A stretch of DNA of 64,000 bases from Melolontha melolontha (GCA_935421215.2 OW285237.1:4278001-4342000); one strand, 5' to 3'; positions 46,245 to 57,944 are shown, numbered from the stretch's first letter. Translations and numbers: made by a program. The notes: a model not told the origin generated them from the sequence alone.

Positions 46245-46545
46245 GATGGCGCAATTTACTGTACTAAATTACTTGAATAATGTTTTACCAAAAAAGGGAC
46301 GCTTTAAGTGACCTGCCGTTTCACCGGATTTGATTCTCCTTGACTATTTTCTATGGAATAATCTAAAAAGTAAAATTTACGTGAACAGACCAGCGAACAC
46401 TGACGTATTAAAGAATAGAATTCCAGATGAAATTAAGGCGTTCCAGCACTTATTAGAAATGTCAGTAAAGAATTTAAATATCGAGTAGCTTATTGTCGGT
46501 AAATGAATGGAAATCAGTTTGAAAAGTTCACGTAATATTCTCTTC
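46245..46545 (+). pseudogene. DD41D-like transposase, C-terminal remnant
   Basis: The plus strand holds a QDGA-like second Asp at 46247. In shifted frames SPDLILLDYFLWNNLKSK follows, then NTDVLKNRIPDEIKAF, FKYRVAYC and MNGNQFEKF. Block order and spacing match the C-terminal half of the DD41D transposases in this window. Many frameshifts. Confidence 0.55.
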
Positions 46546-46608
46546 CATTTTTTAAACTCCTAACGCAATGTAGTTCAATCTTTCGTATTTTCCCGTGTCA
46601 TAATTTTA

Positions 46609-46650
46609 CTCGACGTTTCGCTGTTTATGCTGCCAGCTTCTTCAGGATCT
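46609..46650 (-). ncRNA. Hammerhead-like motif (PLE type)
   Basis: The minus strand has CUGAAGA, then GCUG with CAGC forming stem II around a 10-base loop, GAAAC, GUC and GAG. UC and GA could form a short stem I. The core fits CUGANGA. Confidence 0.45.
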
Positions 46651-47000
46651 GATATCAGACTGATACTGACTGATAAAAGGTTGTACTACAAGTCACAACG
46701 ACCGTGAAACCCCTTCGGAATTTCATCCTACACAATCTTTTGCTGCTTACGTTATAACCATTATTTTGACATGTCTTTTATGCTCGATGTTATATTAGGA
46801 AAAATATACTCTCTCAAATCCATATGGGTTACAACTTTAAAAAAGAATCGACTACATTTCAGTGCGCAAATTTCTTAACATAAATAATTCTAAAACTACA
46901 AAAAAAGGGTTCCTCTTTAAAATTAACGTGTTCAAGAATTAACGTATAAAATAAAACGCAATTGTTTTTTAGTTTCAAAGAAAATATATAATTACACTAT

Positions 47001-47070
47001 GTACGTTTCACCACACTGTGGCTTCATCAGATGTGGCACCTGATGCAGCCATAGTGTGGTGAAACGGTGA
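47001..47070. ncRNA. Pair of divergent hammerhead-like motifs in a palindrome
   Basis: On the minus strand (47001-47030) CUGAUGA, CCAC/GUGG stem II and GAAACGUAC. On the plus strand (47039-47070) CUGAUGC, CCAU/GUGG-like stem II and GAAACGGUGA. The two lie back to back with a GTGGCAC spacer and form an inverted repeat, as seen at other PLE ends here. Confidence 0.5.
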
Positions 47071-47187
47071 GTTTCAACATGTATCTCCTTCGTCGATTAA
47101 CTAAGAAATTATTTGCGATACGAGTATATCCAGGTAAGTAATTATTTTCGATGTGTATTACTTGACCTTTGTATATTATAGTAGATA

Positions 47188-47188
<1 letters not shown>

Positions 47189-47220
<32 letters not shown>
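47189..47220. repeat. (TA)n microsatellite
   Basis: About 15 TA units directly before the MITE at 47219-47906. Confidence 0.9.
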
Positions 47221-47224
<4 letters not shown>

Positions 47225-47899
47225 GAGATTTTTCCGATGTTTAGCATGGGGATCTCAGCATCTAGCGATTTGTAGTTTTACGAGGTCAATTTAATAAGCT
47301 TTTTGTTTTTGGAAAAAATGCATGGCTATCTAGATTTATCGCAAAAATATTTTTTTTAAAATTTTGTCCGGCGCCTATATCTCTGTTATTATTGACTTTA
47401 GAAAAAATGTGTTAAGGAGAAAGGTATAAGTAATTATGTGCATAATAAAACCGTATAACCGAATTTTTCATTTAAGCTATAATTTTTGAGTTATGACACA
47501 AACTTGTGTTTTTTCTAATATAAACCATAGTCGGCCATGACTATATAAAAAAGACTTTCATTCGACGATTCAAATGATGTCACTGGACAGAGTTATTTTT
47601 ATAAATAAACAAATTATGGCCGTTTCTTTCTTTTCATTTTCGAACTGGTCTAGTAGTATGCTATGAAAACAATGATTAGATACAGTAAAGTCAATAATAA
47701 CAGAGATATAGGCGCCGGACAAAATAGCAAAAAAATCATTTTTGCGATATATCTACTTAGCCATGCATTTTTTCCAAAAAATAAAAAGATCATTAAACTG
47801 AGCTCGTAAAATTTTCCCAATTTATTCTTTCCCAATTTAATCGTCTCTATCTCCGCTAGTTTCCGCGATCCCCATGCTAAACATCAGAAAAAACTCAAC

Positions 47900-47906
<7 letters not shown>
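47219..47906. mobile_element. MITE of about 690 bp with long inverted ends, in TA repeats
   Basis: The left end reads GGGTGAGATTTTTCCGATG and the right end, inverted, GGTTGAGTTTTTTCTGATG; both continue TTTAGCATGGGGATC. Similarity resumes inward around TGGAAAAAATGCATGGC and CCGGCGCCTATATCTCTG, so the inverted arms cover roughly 200 bp with indels. TA microsatellites flank both sides, consistent with TA-targeting Tc1/mariner-type ends. No coding capacity. Confidence 0.75.

Positions 47907-47940
<34 letters not shown>
47902..47940. repeat. (TA)n microsatellite
   Basis: About 19 TA units between the MITE and the PLE palindrome. Confidence 0.9.
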
Positions 47941-47944
<4 letters not shown>

Positions 47945-48047
47945 TTCTTTTAGGTTTCCGCGGGTAGCAGTATGTGTTGTAACTGGATTCCGGGTTTTAT
48001 TCCGCTTTTCCACTGGTTGGTCTTCGTAAAGACCGGTGCTGGTCTCT

Positions 48048-48088
48048 GGACGATGTTTCGGCAAAATCATATTTGCCATCTTCAGGTC
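48048..48088 (-). ncRNA. Hammerhead-like motif, arm 1
   Basis: Minus strand: GAC, CUGAAGA, U, GGCAAA, loop UAUGAU, UUUGCC, GAAAC, AUC, GUC. Stem II is a perfect 6-bp helix; GAC and GUC pair as stem I. The core fits CUGANGA. Confidence 0.6.
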
Positions 48089-48160
48089 TGCGATAACTGT
48101 CTGCTTCTGTTTCTGCTTCAGTTTACGAGTAACCAGAAGCCGAAGCAGACAGTTATCGCA

Positions 48161-48201
48161 GACCTGAAGATGGCAAATGTGATTTTGCTGAAACGTCGTC
48201 C
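48161..48201 (+). ncRNA. Hammerhead-like motif, arm 2
   Basis: Plus strand: GAC, CUGAAGA, UG, GCAAA, loop, UUUGC, U, GAAAC, GUC, GUC. A self-complementary ACGU forms stem III. GAC pairs with GUC as stem I and the cleavage triplet would be GUC. Confidence 0.6.
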
Positions 48202-48268
48202 AGAAACCAGCACTGGTCTTTACGAAGACCAAACAGTGGAAATGCGGAAGAAACCCCGGAATACAGTT

Positions 48269-48272
<4 letters not shown>

Positions 48273-48334
<62 letters not shown>
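48273..48334. repeat. (TA)n microsatellite
   Basis: About 30 TA units bordering the PLE palindrome. Open frames of alternating Ile and Tyr here are artefacts. Confidence 0.9.
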
Positions 48335-48338
<4 letters not shown>

Positions 48339-48944
48339 ACGATAGAATATTTTCCCAAAATTCCCTCATTTCCAAAAATTGTGTTACGCTACTGAATATA
48401 TCGTAAATACTACCGTGCACAAAACTTAGAGGTCCACAGCTATTATATCTCGCTTCAAGTTCGTTCTGTTGTGATTGTTACAAAGGTAATAGATTGGAAC
48501 TTAAATACACGTAGAGCATATATCTTGCATGCTTTTCCAGTATATCAGCTATAACAAGTATAAATTTATATAAATAAAAAGCTGACTAAGCTCATTTAAC
48601 CCCTACCATCAGAACAGTGTCGCTTGTATTTATAAAAATTGCCTTCTATGAATACAATGGGGTATTCTGATTCGAACATACGTATTTACATTTTTCTAAC
48701 AAAAAAAATAATCTCGCAATACACATGAAATTCTAGTATGATTTTTAATTTTGGGGTTCACGTCGTAATTGACTCACAATATTTTGGATTCATCCTGTAT
48801 ATGTATATATATATATATATAAATATAATATCTTCGTGACCTTGGTATGATAAGGTAAACTTAATAAGTCGGCGATTAAAGGTCTGGTTCAATACTTCAA
48901 AGTATATATATTTAAAATAACTCTACATGTTTCGGCAATGATGC

Positions 48945-48996
<52 letters not shown>

Positions 48997-50289
48997 TAGA
49001 AGGAATTTCTTATTTTCTTGTCCGTAATTATAATACGAGATAAAAGTAATATTTTTTGGGACTAGCGGCCGGGTAATTAAAACAATATTTATTTGACATT
49101 TGGCTACTATATATAGTACCATTTTCAAAAACTGTAAAATTTATTTAAATGTTGAAAATGGTAAGATATAATAAATCTACTTTCATTAAATTTTTGTGGT
49201 GTTAATATACTGTGACGTATTTGTTACGCATTTCTAAATAAAACTAAACTTTTCGCATTAGTAAGTAGACAGTTTTCGGCCATTTGTTTATTTTGATGGG
49301 TGGATATAATGTTAGCTTTCTCAACACTTTGCGGAGGAGGGTTGGTTTAACTGTTTTCGGACATCTGTTCTTTATTTTATTTTATTCGACGTACGTATTG
49401 ATGTACTCGAATTTCTTTGATATATTTGCTGACTTTTCCTTATGTACCGGCATAGCTGGACGAGAGAAAATATTATTTTCGGCGTAATTTCCTTTGTCCG
49501 TCAGATGTCACTAGATTTTCCAGTGCCACTGATAGGACAAAACTTGCTACTTACCTGTAAGGTGATTCAACAAGCTTTACTTTATTAGCCAAACTGACGA
49601 AGTCTATTGAGACAGAAACACGTGTCTTTGCCTGAACTATACGTTGGAAAATGAGTGTATGTCCATGTGTACAGATACAGATGTGTATTATACATGTCCG
49701 TTTCATTTGTAATTCCATGTAATGATTGTAGTCGTGTTGTCAAACAGAACAACATATAAAACATAGAATCAACTGTCATAAATATTCAGAAAACATCACA
49801 ACTTAAAAAAAAACATGAAACTAAGAATAACCACACTTTCAATTACAAAGATATTAAAATACTGAAAACGGGATAAATTACAAAGCAAGATCAGTGAATG
49901 AAATTGAAAATAATGACCCTCATGAAATTTCAAATCTTTCAAAATTATATTTCCCAATAATATAATATATAACATAAAAAAGTAAAAAATAAAATTTCAA
50001 TGCAAATCCTTAAAATATTTTAAAACCGACTAGTTCAAACTGTATAAAGAAAATGTAAAAAAGAATACAAATTGAAAGTACTTACTACAATATATATACA
50101 GTATGACTGAAGTTTCCTTTTGTTAACTTAAATAACATAAAACAAACTTAAAAACAATAACATTTTTTAATTTAAAAATTTAAAATAAAAATATAAATTA
50201 GTAATAGTAACAAAAACGATATTTTTAGGATAGTTAATACGTACTTTACATAAATGTAGGTGTAGGTTTCCGCGGTCGTTCTCTAGATG
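48335..50289. other. Noncoding region with TA repeats and a half hammerhead-like motif
   Basis: A (TA)n run lies at 48949-48993. Just before it, on the minus strand, GGCA/UGCC stem II, GAAAC and AUGUA (48925-48945) form the 3' half of a hammerhead-like motif cut by the microsatellite. An 11-bp inverted repeat (ACCATTTTCAA and its inverse) is at about 49121-49167. No protein is recognised. Confidence 0.4.
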
Positions 50290-51521
50290 TAGATCTCGGT
50301 TATACCTGCCCACGGCAAACCGAATGATATATCCGAACTCGTAAATGTGTGCCTCACTTCCACGTACTTCCAATTTCGAAACAAGTTCTATGAACAAGTG
50401 TCGGGAGCCGCTATGGGTTCCCCCGTATCCCCGGTTGTCGCTAACATTTTTATGGAAGCGTTCGAACAACAGGTCTTAGGCTCCTTTCATTTAAAACCTA
50501 AATGTTGGTTTAGATATGTAGACGATACGTTCGTCATCTGGCCGCATGGGCGGCAGTCTTTAGATGAATTCTTACTTTTTCTAAACTCCCAGCACCGGAC
50601 ATTCGCTTTACCATGGAGGTGGAATCAGACGGAAGTCTCCCGTTTTTAGACGTCTTAGTGACCCGCAATATCAATGGCAAACTGGGCCACACGGTTTACA
50701 GGAAACCGACTCATACGGACCGATATCTAAACGGGTTTTCCCATCATCACCCGGTACACAAACAAGCGGTCATCAATACTCTTGTACATCGCGCGTTTTC
50801 TATCTCAGAACCTAGGGCACTACCCTCCGAACTTAAGCATGTTTCTAACACCCTACTCCAGAATAATTATAACGCCCACGACATACACCGTACTATAGTG
50901 AGACATCGTAACCCCAAACCTCGAAGTGAACCCGATCCTAACATCAGCACCGCCTTCTTACCGTATATTCAAGGTATCACCGATCATATAGGAAAGGTTA
51001 TACATAGAAATGAAATCAAAACTGTCTTCAGACCCCATTCTAAAGTTTCGGACCTCTTACCCTCGGTCAAAGACAAAATATCTCTACTCCAAGCACAAGG
51101 AGTGTATCGCATTCCATGTTCGTGTGGCAATGTGTACATTGGCGAAACTAAACGGCCAGTCAGCGTGCGTGTGTCCGAACATGAACGTTGTACTAGACTG
51201 TTACATATAGCCGGTTCAGCGCTGGCAGAACACAAACTAAACTCCGGTCATCAAATTCTATTCAAAGATGTCAAGCTTCTGTCCCGTGAATCGCATTATT
51301 TCCCTTGGAAAATCCGTGAATCTATTGAAATTTACAAACATTCCCGCAATCTCAATAGAGACGATGGCTATACGTTACATCGGACGTGGCAAACTCTACT
51401 GCACTCAACTAAGAATCACCACGCCCATACGACGCATGCCATTAGCTCTTTCTCCCCAGCCAATAGCAGGCCACCATCTGACCCGGTCCCCCTATATAAG
51501 TTGTACCGGTCTCTGTCATAG
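50290..51521 (+). pseudogene. Penelope-like element: reverse transcriptase end and GIY-YIG nuclease
   Basis: The palm region reads DISELVNVCLTSTYFQF, YEQVSGAAMGSPVSPVVAN, then WFRYVDDTFVIW with the YVDD active site. A single missing base near 50592 shifts the frame, which resumes DIRFTMEVESDGSLPFLDVL, VYRKPTHTDRYLNGFSHH, and runs open to 51521. The C-terminal GIY-YIG nuclease follows: QGVYRIPCSCGNVYIGETKR, SVRVSEHERC, SALAEHKLNSGHQI and a Glu in IRESIEIYKH. PLEs reverse transcribe at the nicked target using these two activities. The 5' part of the reverse transcriptase is missing. A hammerhead-like motif lies 42 bases past the stop. This is the least damaged PLE in the window. Confidence 0.85.
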
Positions 51522-51562
51522 TATTTTTCAAGCTACTGCGAAACAACGAACATCTACGTACA

Positions 51563-51600
51563 GCCCTGAAGATGTCCCTTGAAACAGTGGACGAAACGTT
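51563..51600 (+). ncRNA. Hammerhead-like motif downstream of PLE ORF
   Basis: CUGAAGA, U, GUCC, an 11-base loop, GGAC, GAAAC, GUU. Stem II is a perfect 4-bp helix. Stem I pairing is not obvious in this copy. Its position right after the PLE stop codon links the motif family to PLEs. Confidence 0.55.
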
Positions 51601-53399
51601 TGCAATTACGCCTAACTCGACGCAGTTCCAACCCGGAAACCGAGATCTACACCAACGTACTTTACATGTCTACAACAGGTGTTCGAAGTTTCCCACACCG
51701 ACGCGCAGCATGACTATTCTGTTGACATTCACCATAAATCAAAATAATATCAACTAACTCACTATTGGTAAAGTGGTATGCCATTTTATGTTCATACAAA
51801 AATATTTTTGAACTAGCACTAAAGTAAAACTAACGTCTTATTACTACGAAAAATCCTGTAGAACTAATATTTTATCTACGAAACATTGCACGCATTGTTT
51901 CGGTTGACGTCACTAAACATACAAACAAACCGGACATTTCATTCTATCACATGTACCAAGTAAACTGCAATCTCACATCTTAAACTTGACCCTGACACAG
52001 TTTGATATTGTCACGGCCACTCATCGGTTACTGACCTATTATGTATGAAATGTGTACAGTGAAACTTGAAAACATTGGGCTGTAATAAATAATTTTTTTT
52101 TGGCGTTTCTAGACAACTTTTATTAGAAAAAAAATTTAATATTTTATTTATTAAATTTTTTGGAATATATCCCCCAAAAAAAACAAAATGAAATTTCAGT
52201 CATACTGTATAAATTTACATTTACAAAAAAACATCTAGTATTGTCCTGATGAAGATGATAATAAAAGTCGAAACGTTAAAACGAGCATTTTTATTTGATG
52301 AATATTTATCAAGCCGAATTCCAAGAACTAATTAACCATTTATAATTAAGAGAACGGCTAAGAAAAATAGAAAAACACACAAGTATGTATATTTGTGTGT
52401 GTACTGTGTGTGTGTAGATTATGAAATTGTCAGATAAGATTGTAAACAGAAAATGAAATCACCAACTCTACGTTTGAAAATGACCTCACTTTAGCCATTC
52501 TGCAAAGTTCTGAGAACGAAATCTCAACTTCTCCATCTACTGCTGTGACAACACCATCAACGAAATAAAAAATCTATTCTTGCCTCGCATCAGTCCAGAT
52601 TTAGGCCTTACCATTCACATAAAATCGAACTGCTAGCCGCTAACAATAGCTCCTATGTTAAGGCATAATGCTGAATTTCTATCTACCGACTGTGTCTGCA
52701 TGAGTATACCATTCAGTCGCGCTATCAGTTTCACGGGATGTGTGTACATAACAGGCCCTAATTTAAATATTTCACGGTCGTCTGGTCTGCCACGCGTGCT
52801 TTTATGGCACATTCATATTTTTTCCACACGCTACCCCTACAACGACCGTTCACAGATATTATACGAAGTGTATAGATTTCCAATATTTATTGTATATATT
52901 TTTATGGAAAACGGGATTTGATTTATGAAAAACATTTGGTTGTTATTATTCTTAACTATATTTACATAGTGTAATTTGGAATCTAGGTCAGCACTACTAA
53001 ATTATTACAGTAAACATTGCATAAGCTAAAGTGTTTTACGACGAAAATTGTAACAAAATCCATATTTAATATCAGTAAATGTTTGAATAAATGTTTAGTG
53101 TATCGAATTCACCAATTCTGGAACATCATCATAGTTTATCAACCGTTGTGAAATATATCCATTACTATTGGTGCAGGATGAAAATTATCCATTTTTAAAT
53201 AATGTAATTCAAAATACATTTGTACTTGACTTCTTTGGCGAAAGGAATTTTCGTATTTCCGAGCATTAGTGGCCCTAAGTCTAGTAGCGTTCTTTTTTTT
53301 TGTAGACGCAACTATTTGTATTTTCTGAGAGTTTATAAACAGTTGCTTTTTTGTATCAGTCGTTTACGATATTTCGCGTTTAACGTTGTTAACGTATTC
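51601..53399. other. Noncoding region
   Basis: Contains another hammerhead-like motif at 52244-52280 (plus strand; CUGAUGA, weak GAU/GUC stem II, GAAAC). No protein is recognised. Confidence 0.35.
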
Positions 53400-53700
53400 C
53401 AGGCAGTGCAAGCTTTCGTTGGAGATCTTATATAATTTCCGTAATATATCTGTGAGCTGTCAAGAAGTCATTTTGTATGAAGACCAACTATTGTGTTTGT
53501 GAGGAAATTCCTGCTCAAACCATAACTGACCTACAGTCAAATCGAAGTCGTTCGGCAATACAAAATGTAGCATATCCTTCTACATACTCAGACGTCCGTC
53601 TGATCTAATGAAGCAAAAAATGCGACTCATTTGAAATCGGTAACCTGCTCCACTTCTCGTTATTCCATGCAAGATAATTTCGAACTAAACTCAATCTTCC
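53400..53700 (-). pseudogene. Tc1 transposase fragment
   Basis: The minus strand reads RNYLAWNNEKWSRLPISNES and HFLLH, then RLRFDCRSVMV, a stop, AGISSQTQ, and TAHRYITEII. This is the region around the first catalytic Asp of Tc1-type transposases (usual motif DESRF; here NESHF, so the catalytic residue is lost) through GGSVMVWGGI. Frame-disrupting stops are present. Confidence 0.55.
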
Positions 53701-54192
53701 AATTCAGTACTGGCATTGCAATGGTGAATCCGTAGCCATTCTTCTACAAGGCAATCTCGCAGAACAAAATATTCTTCTCTAATTAACTCTTTTTCACTAA
53801 TATTAATATCTGTAACTTCTGGCACTTGATTTCGTACAAAAATCGCCGAAGTTTTTCTATTCCAAAATACAATAAAATATGTGCCTTTATTTAACGTAGG
53901 TCTAGTTAAAAAGAAAACAAGAAACTCCATTTTAATGTTTATTGTATTAACAAATAGTTAATGAAGTAATATTATTGTTATTAAATTAAATTCATTTCTT
54001 GAAATTTGAATAAATTTGAATTATTCCTGCCAACAACTGATATATAATTTTAAAGAACTTTAATATTCCTTTTTTTGTACAAAAATAATCTGAAAAATAT
54101 TTTTTACATGAGTATGAAATAAAAGTAATTATATTTAGAATTTATGTATTATTTTAAGGCAGTTCATTTTTTTATTTTTCTCTTTTCATTTT
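53701..54192. other. Spacer with one unassigned 79-codon frame
   Basis: The minus-strand frame 53930-53691 starts with ATG and has normal amino-acid composition (MEFLVFFLTRPTLNKGTYF) but no motif I recognise. It may be part of another decayed element. Confidence 0.3.
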
Positions 54193-55290
54193 ATCATAAG
54201 TAAAAACACAAGAGCTTTTTTTTTATAGGATAAATTTCTCTTTGTAACGAAATTATTTTGCCAATCAGTAATTTGACGAGAAAAATTTACATGAAAAAAT
54301 CGCGAGACCGAAAGGTCGAGCGATTTTTTCTAATGTAAGTTTTTCGAGCGAAATTACTGATTGGAAAAATATTGAGTTAAAAAGAAATTTATCCGATTGA
54401 AAGAAAAGCTCGAGTGTTTTTTGGCAAGATAAATTAACGATATGAATCAAATTCTTTAAATTGTCTCCATATTGACGATTTTGTATTTCTTGTGTATTGC
54501 GGTATTGATCTTTTGATATTTGTTGTAATTTCCCCAAACCGACTCGTACATTTTACGTTAAACGATACTTAATAGTTATTACCTGTCAGCTGCCAAAATA
54601 AATTAAGTTATGCAAGGCTACTAGATATGTAACAGGAAGAAGCATTTTTATCGGAGGAAGAAGCATTTTTATCGGTGATAAAAAGCTATGTAGGTTTTTA
54701 TCGCTGTCAAAGTGACAAAAATGTCACCCGCAAATGGACATTTTTATATAGGAATTAATTTATCATAAGTAAAAACACAAGAGCTTTTTTTTTATCGGAT
54801 AAATTTCTCTTTGTAACGAAATTATTTTGCCAATCAGTAATTTGACGAGAAAAACTTACATGAATTTCTAATGTAAGTTTTTCGAGCAAAATTACTGATT
54901 GGAAAAATTTTGAGTTAAAAAGAAATTTATCCGTGAAAGAAAAGCTCGAGTGTTTTTTGGCAAGATAAATTAACGACATGAATAAAACTCTTTAGATTGT
55001 CTCCATATTGACGATCTTGTATTTCTTGTAGATTGCGGTATTGATCTTTTGATATTTGTTGAAATTTTCCCAAATCGACTCATACATTTTACGTTCAACG
55101 ATACTTAATAGTTATTAACTGCCAGCTGCCAAAATAAATTAAGTGATGCAGGGCTACTAGATATGTAATCCAATTTTGAGGAAGAAGCATTTTTATCGGT
55201 GATAAAAAGCTACGTAGCTTTTTATCGCTGTCAAAGTGACAAAAATGTCACCATCAAATGGACATTTTTATATAGGAGTTAATTTATCAA
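54193..55290. repeat. Tandem pair of a 530-570-bp noncoding element rich in palindromes
   Basis: Copy A (54193-54763) and copy B (54764-55290) are direct repeats starting TTATCATAAGTAAAAACAC. Each holds an inverted repeat built on CCAATCAGTAATTT and AAATTACTGATTGG. Copy A has a further central hairpin (AAAAAATCGC...GCGATTTTTT around GACCGAAAGGTC) that copy B lacks. Near each end is a hairpin: in copy B a perfect 26-bp palindrome at 55201-55226 centred on TACGTA, followed by GTCAAAGTGACAAAAATGTCAC. Coding capacity is absent. Likely a MITE-like element duplicated in tandem. Confidence 0.8.
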
Positions 55291-56099
55291 TAATAAATTT
55301 GTTAAATTTATACAAAACTTGGAATTATTTGCTTTTAGAATAAGTTAAGAAATTCAATTTCTAAAAAGGTTTAACTAGAGACCTTGAGTTTCATATATTT
55401 AATTCAATCAAATTAGTAATTACTTCAATGTATCCCCAAATTTTTTTGCTCGACAATGTATATTCAATAGATGTTTCACCTATATAATTCTACGCTCTAT
55501 TATATTTCAACAAATCTGTGTTGGTGAAGATTTAGTTCGATTTATATCTGGTTCATCGTCTATGAAACAGAAATACGTATTCGTCTGTAACCTGCAGACA
55601 ATTTATTCGGGTTTTAATCGACAATGCAGTGTGTAAAATGCGTACATTCAATAAGGGTTCGCAAGGGGTTGCCATTTGTTACTAATTCTATCTATTCTTC
55701 GAATCAGTGAGCAATTTTTTACGTATCTAACTCGATTATCGACGGTATTTAACGGTTTATACGGGGCCTGAAGTAAATCCAGTCGGCTGAACAGCTTTTG
55801 TACGGTTGATATTCATTGGAACACATACATATATGTATGCAACTGAATATACAGTTCTGAGGAGGTTGTGAATACGTTAATTGTTTTGTTGGTTGCTTGC
55901 AGTTTACTTGTAAGATCTTAGAGACCGTTCCGAATTTAGTTTTATAATTAGTTTCAGTTACGCGTATTTCGCGCTGAAGCCACAAATGATACCATTCAAT
56001 TTTGCGCATAATTCGCTGAATTAGAATAGCTAGGAGATATGCAATAAATGAGCGAACACAGAATAAATGACGAAGGAAATATTTGCTGAAACTCTATAA
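55291..56099. other. Noncoding spacer
   Basis: No recognised gene or repeat; AT-rich. Confidence 0.4.
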
Positions 56100-57944
56100 T
56101 AATAATATATATATAAAAGTATAGAGACGGCGATTTATTGTCGTTAATATTCATTTTAGGGAATTATGTTCAATATAAAAGTTGGTTAAGATATTTTTAT
56201 CTACATTTGAGAATATTTGAATATTTTTTCTTCAATTGTTTTTTTAGATACGCTGTACGCGCACTTTTTTTTAAAAGGGAACTGGTAAATTTTGCTCTAC
56301 CATTCGATAAAGAAGTTTTTTCTCTTTACAATAATATTTTTGTATTTTTAAAATTCATTTTAATAACTTTTTTACAAGAAAAATTAAACAAAATAAAAAC
56401 AAAGTAAATTCAAGTAAGTGTTCAAATTGTCGTCCATTAGTAATTTGACAATGACCCAATCGATTTACAAAACCCCGAACAGAGTTCTGTAAAAAATCTC
56501 GGGGAATTTCTTGTATCGTTCTGGTAATTCGGATTTGTAAATCTTCGACGTTATCGGGCTTATCTTTGTAAACTTTGTTTTTTACGTATCCCCAAAGAAA
56601 AAAATCAAAAGGACTTAAATCTGGCGAACGGACTGGCCATTCAATGGTTCCTCGTCTTCCAATCCATCTGTGGGGAAAAACGTTGTCCAGATATTGACGA
56701 ACATTTACACCATAATGTGGTGGGGCGCCATCTTGCTGGAACCAGATACTGTCATTGGGCAGGTGTTCATTGTTTTCATGAGGATAGAGCGTAGCACAAG
56801 CAGGTATTAATTCATTTTGCAATAACTGCAAATACAGAGCCGAAGTCAAATTGCCATTGATGAAAAAGGGACCGATAATATGACCGCCTAGAATGCCAAC
56901 GCAAACATTAACCTTTTGGGTGTACTGCGTACGGTGCTCCAAAAACAAAGAGGGATTTTCCGATGACCAGTATCTGCAGTTATGTCTGTTTACTTCACCG
57001 GTAAGGCAAAAAGTAGCTTCGTCAGAGAAAAGAATATTTTTGACAAAATTTTCATTATTATTGCAAATATTTAACATTTCCTCAGAAAATTGTAATCTCC
57101 TATCAAAATCATCTTCCGCTAACTCATGTACAAGGTGTACCTTATAAGGTTTATACTTTTCACTTTTTAAAAACGACACGAGCGATGACTGTGAAATATT
57201 GAAATTGGCCGCTAATTGATTGGTTGATAAATGGGGATATTCAGATACAGCCAATAAAATATCCAGTTTGTTATCATCGCTTTTTTCTGTTCTAGGTCTA
57301 CCACTCCTTGGCAAATCTTTAATGCTGCCCTTTTGTTCAAAGCGTCTTAAAGTTTTACCAACAACGGATTTAGGAAATTGGATTTCTATTTGGATGCGTA
57401 TCATTAAATAAATTACAAACGTCTTGTAAACTTCTGCGTCTATCTCCATAACCCAACATCATAAGTATTTCAATTCGTTCATGTTCACTTAGACTCGCCA
57501 TTGTTAATATTAACAGCAACAAATTGCACAAATGAATTATTTCTGTCAAAGATTTGACGTACACAATAACCACTGATAAAATTATGTCGCTCAAGTTTGT
57601 TTATCGCTACGCTTCTGTCTATCTGCGATGTACCGAACATCTGTTAAACACATGAACCGGCCTTTTCTTATAAAAGAGTTATTAAAATGAATTTAAAAAA
57701 AACAAAAATATTATTGTAAAGAAAAAAAAATTCTCTATCGAATGGTAGAATAAAATTTACTAGTTCCCAATTAAAAAAACTGCGCGGACAGGCGTAACTA
57801 AATGACAATTGAAGAAAAAAAAAATTCAAATATTCTCATATGTAGATCAAAATATCCTAACAAACTTTTATATTGAACATAATACCCTAAAATGAATATT
57901 AACGACAATAAATCGCCGTCTCCATACTTTTAACTAACGCTGTA
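56100..57944 (-). mobile_element. DD41D Tc1/mariner element 3, with about 270-bp inverted ends
   Basis: The right end, read inward from 57944, starts TACAGCGTTAGTTAAAAG and is followed outside by TA. The left arm (about 56112-56380) is its inverted copy (shared CGGCGATTTATTGTCG, TTCAATTGT and CTACCATTCGAT). The extreme left end has been worn into a TA-rich run. One transposase gene in minus orientation fills the interior. Confidence 0.8.
56355..57501 (-). pseudogene. DD41D transposase 3, full length with one 1-bp frameshift
   Basis: The start MASLSEHERIEILMMLGYG lies at 57501. After DTHPNRNPIS one extra base near 57383 shifts the frame; reading then continues KSVVGKTLRRFEQKGSIKD, RPRTEKSDDNKLDILLAV and LSTNQLAANFNISQSSLV (paired helix-turn-helix region). 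The catalytic part is ILFSDEATFCLTGEVNRH, WFQQDGAPPHYGVNVRQYL and WPVRSPDLSPFDFFLWGYV; the last two Asp are 41 residues apart. It runs open to 56355, slightly past the family's usual FEHLL end. Apart from the indel all catalytic residues are present. Confidence 0.85.

Larger units (their letters stand above)
47960..48272. mobile_element. Palindromic PLE end with two hammerhead-like motifs
   Basis: Arms of about 140 bp (47970-48118 and 48130-48270) are inverted copies with a short loop near 48120. Both arms carry the same hammerhead-like core pointing outward. TA microsatellites border both ends. No protein coding: this resembles the paired PLE ends elsewhere in the window. Confidence 0.75.

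Noticed and set aside
47837..48420. Open frames of alternating Ile and Tyr residues
   Set aside because: They are translations of (TA)n microsatellites and of the PLE palindrome, with no coding meaning.
54265..54979. Minus-strand frames in the tandem noncoding element
   Set aside because: The two copies do not keep the same frame; differences include indels that are not multiples of three.
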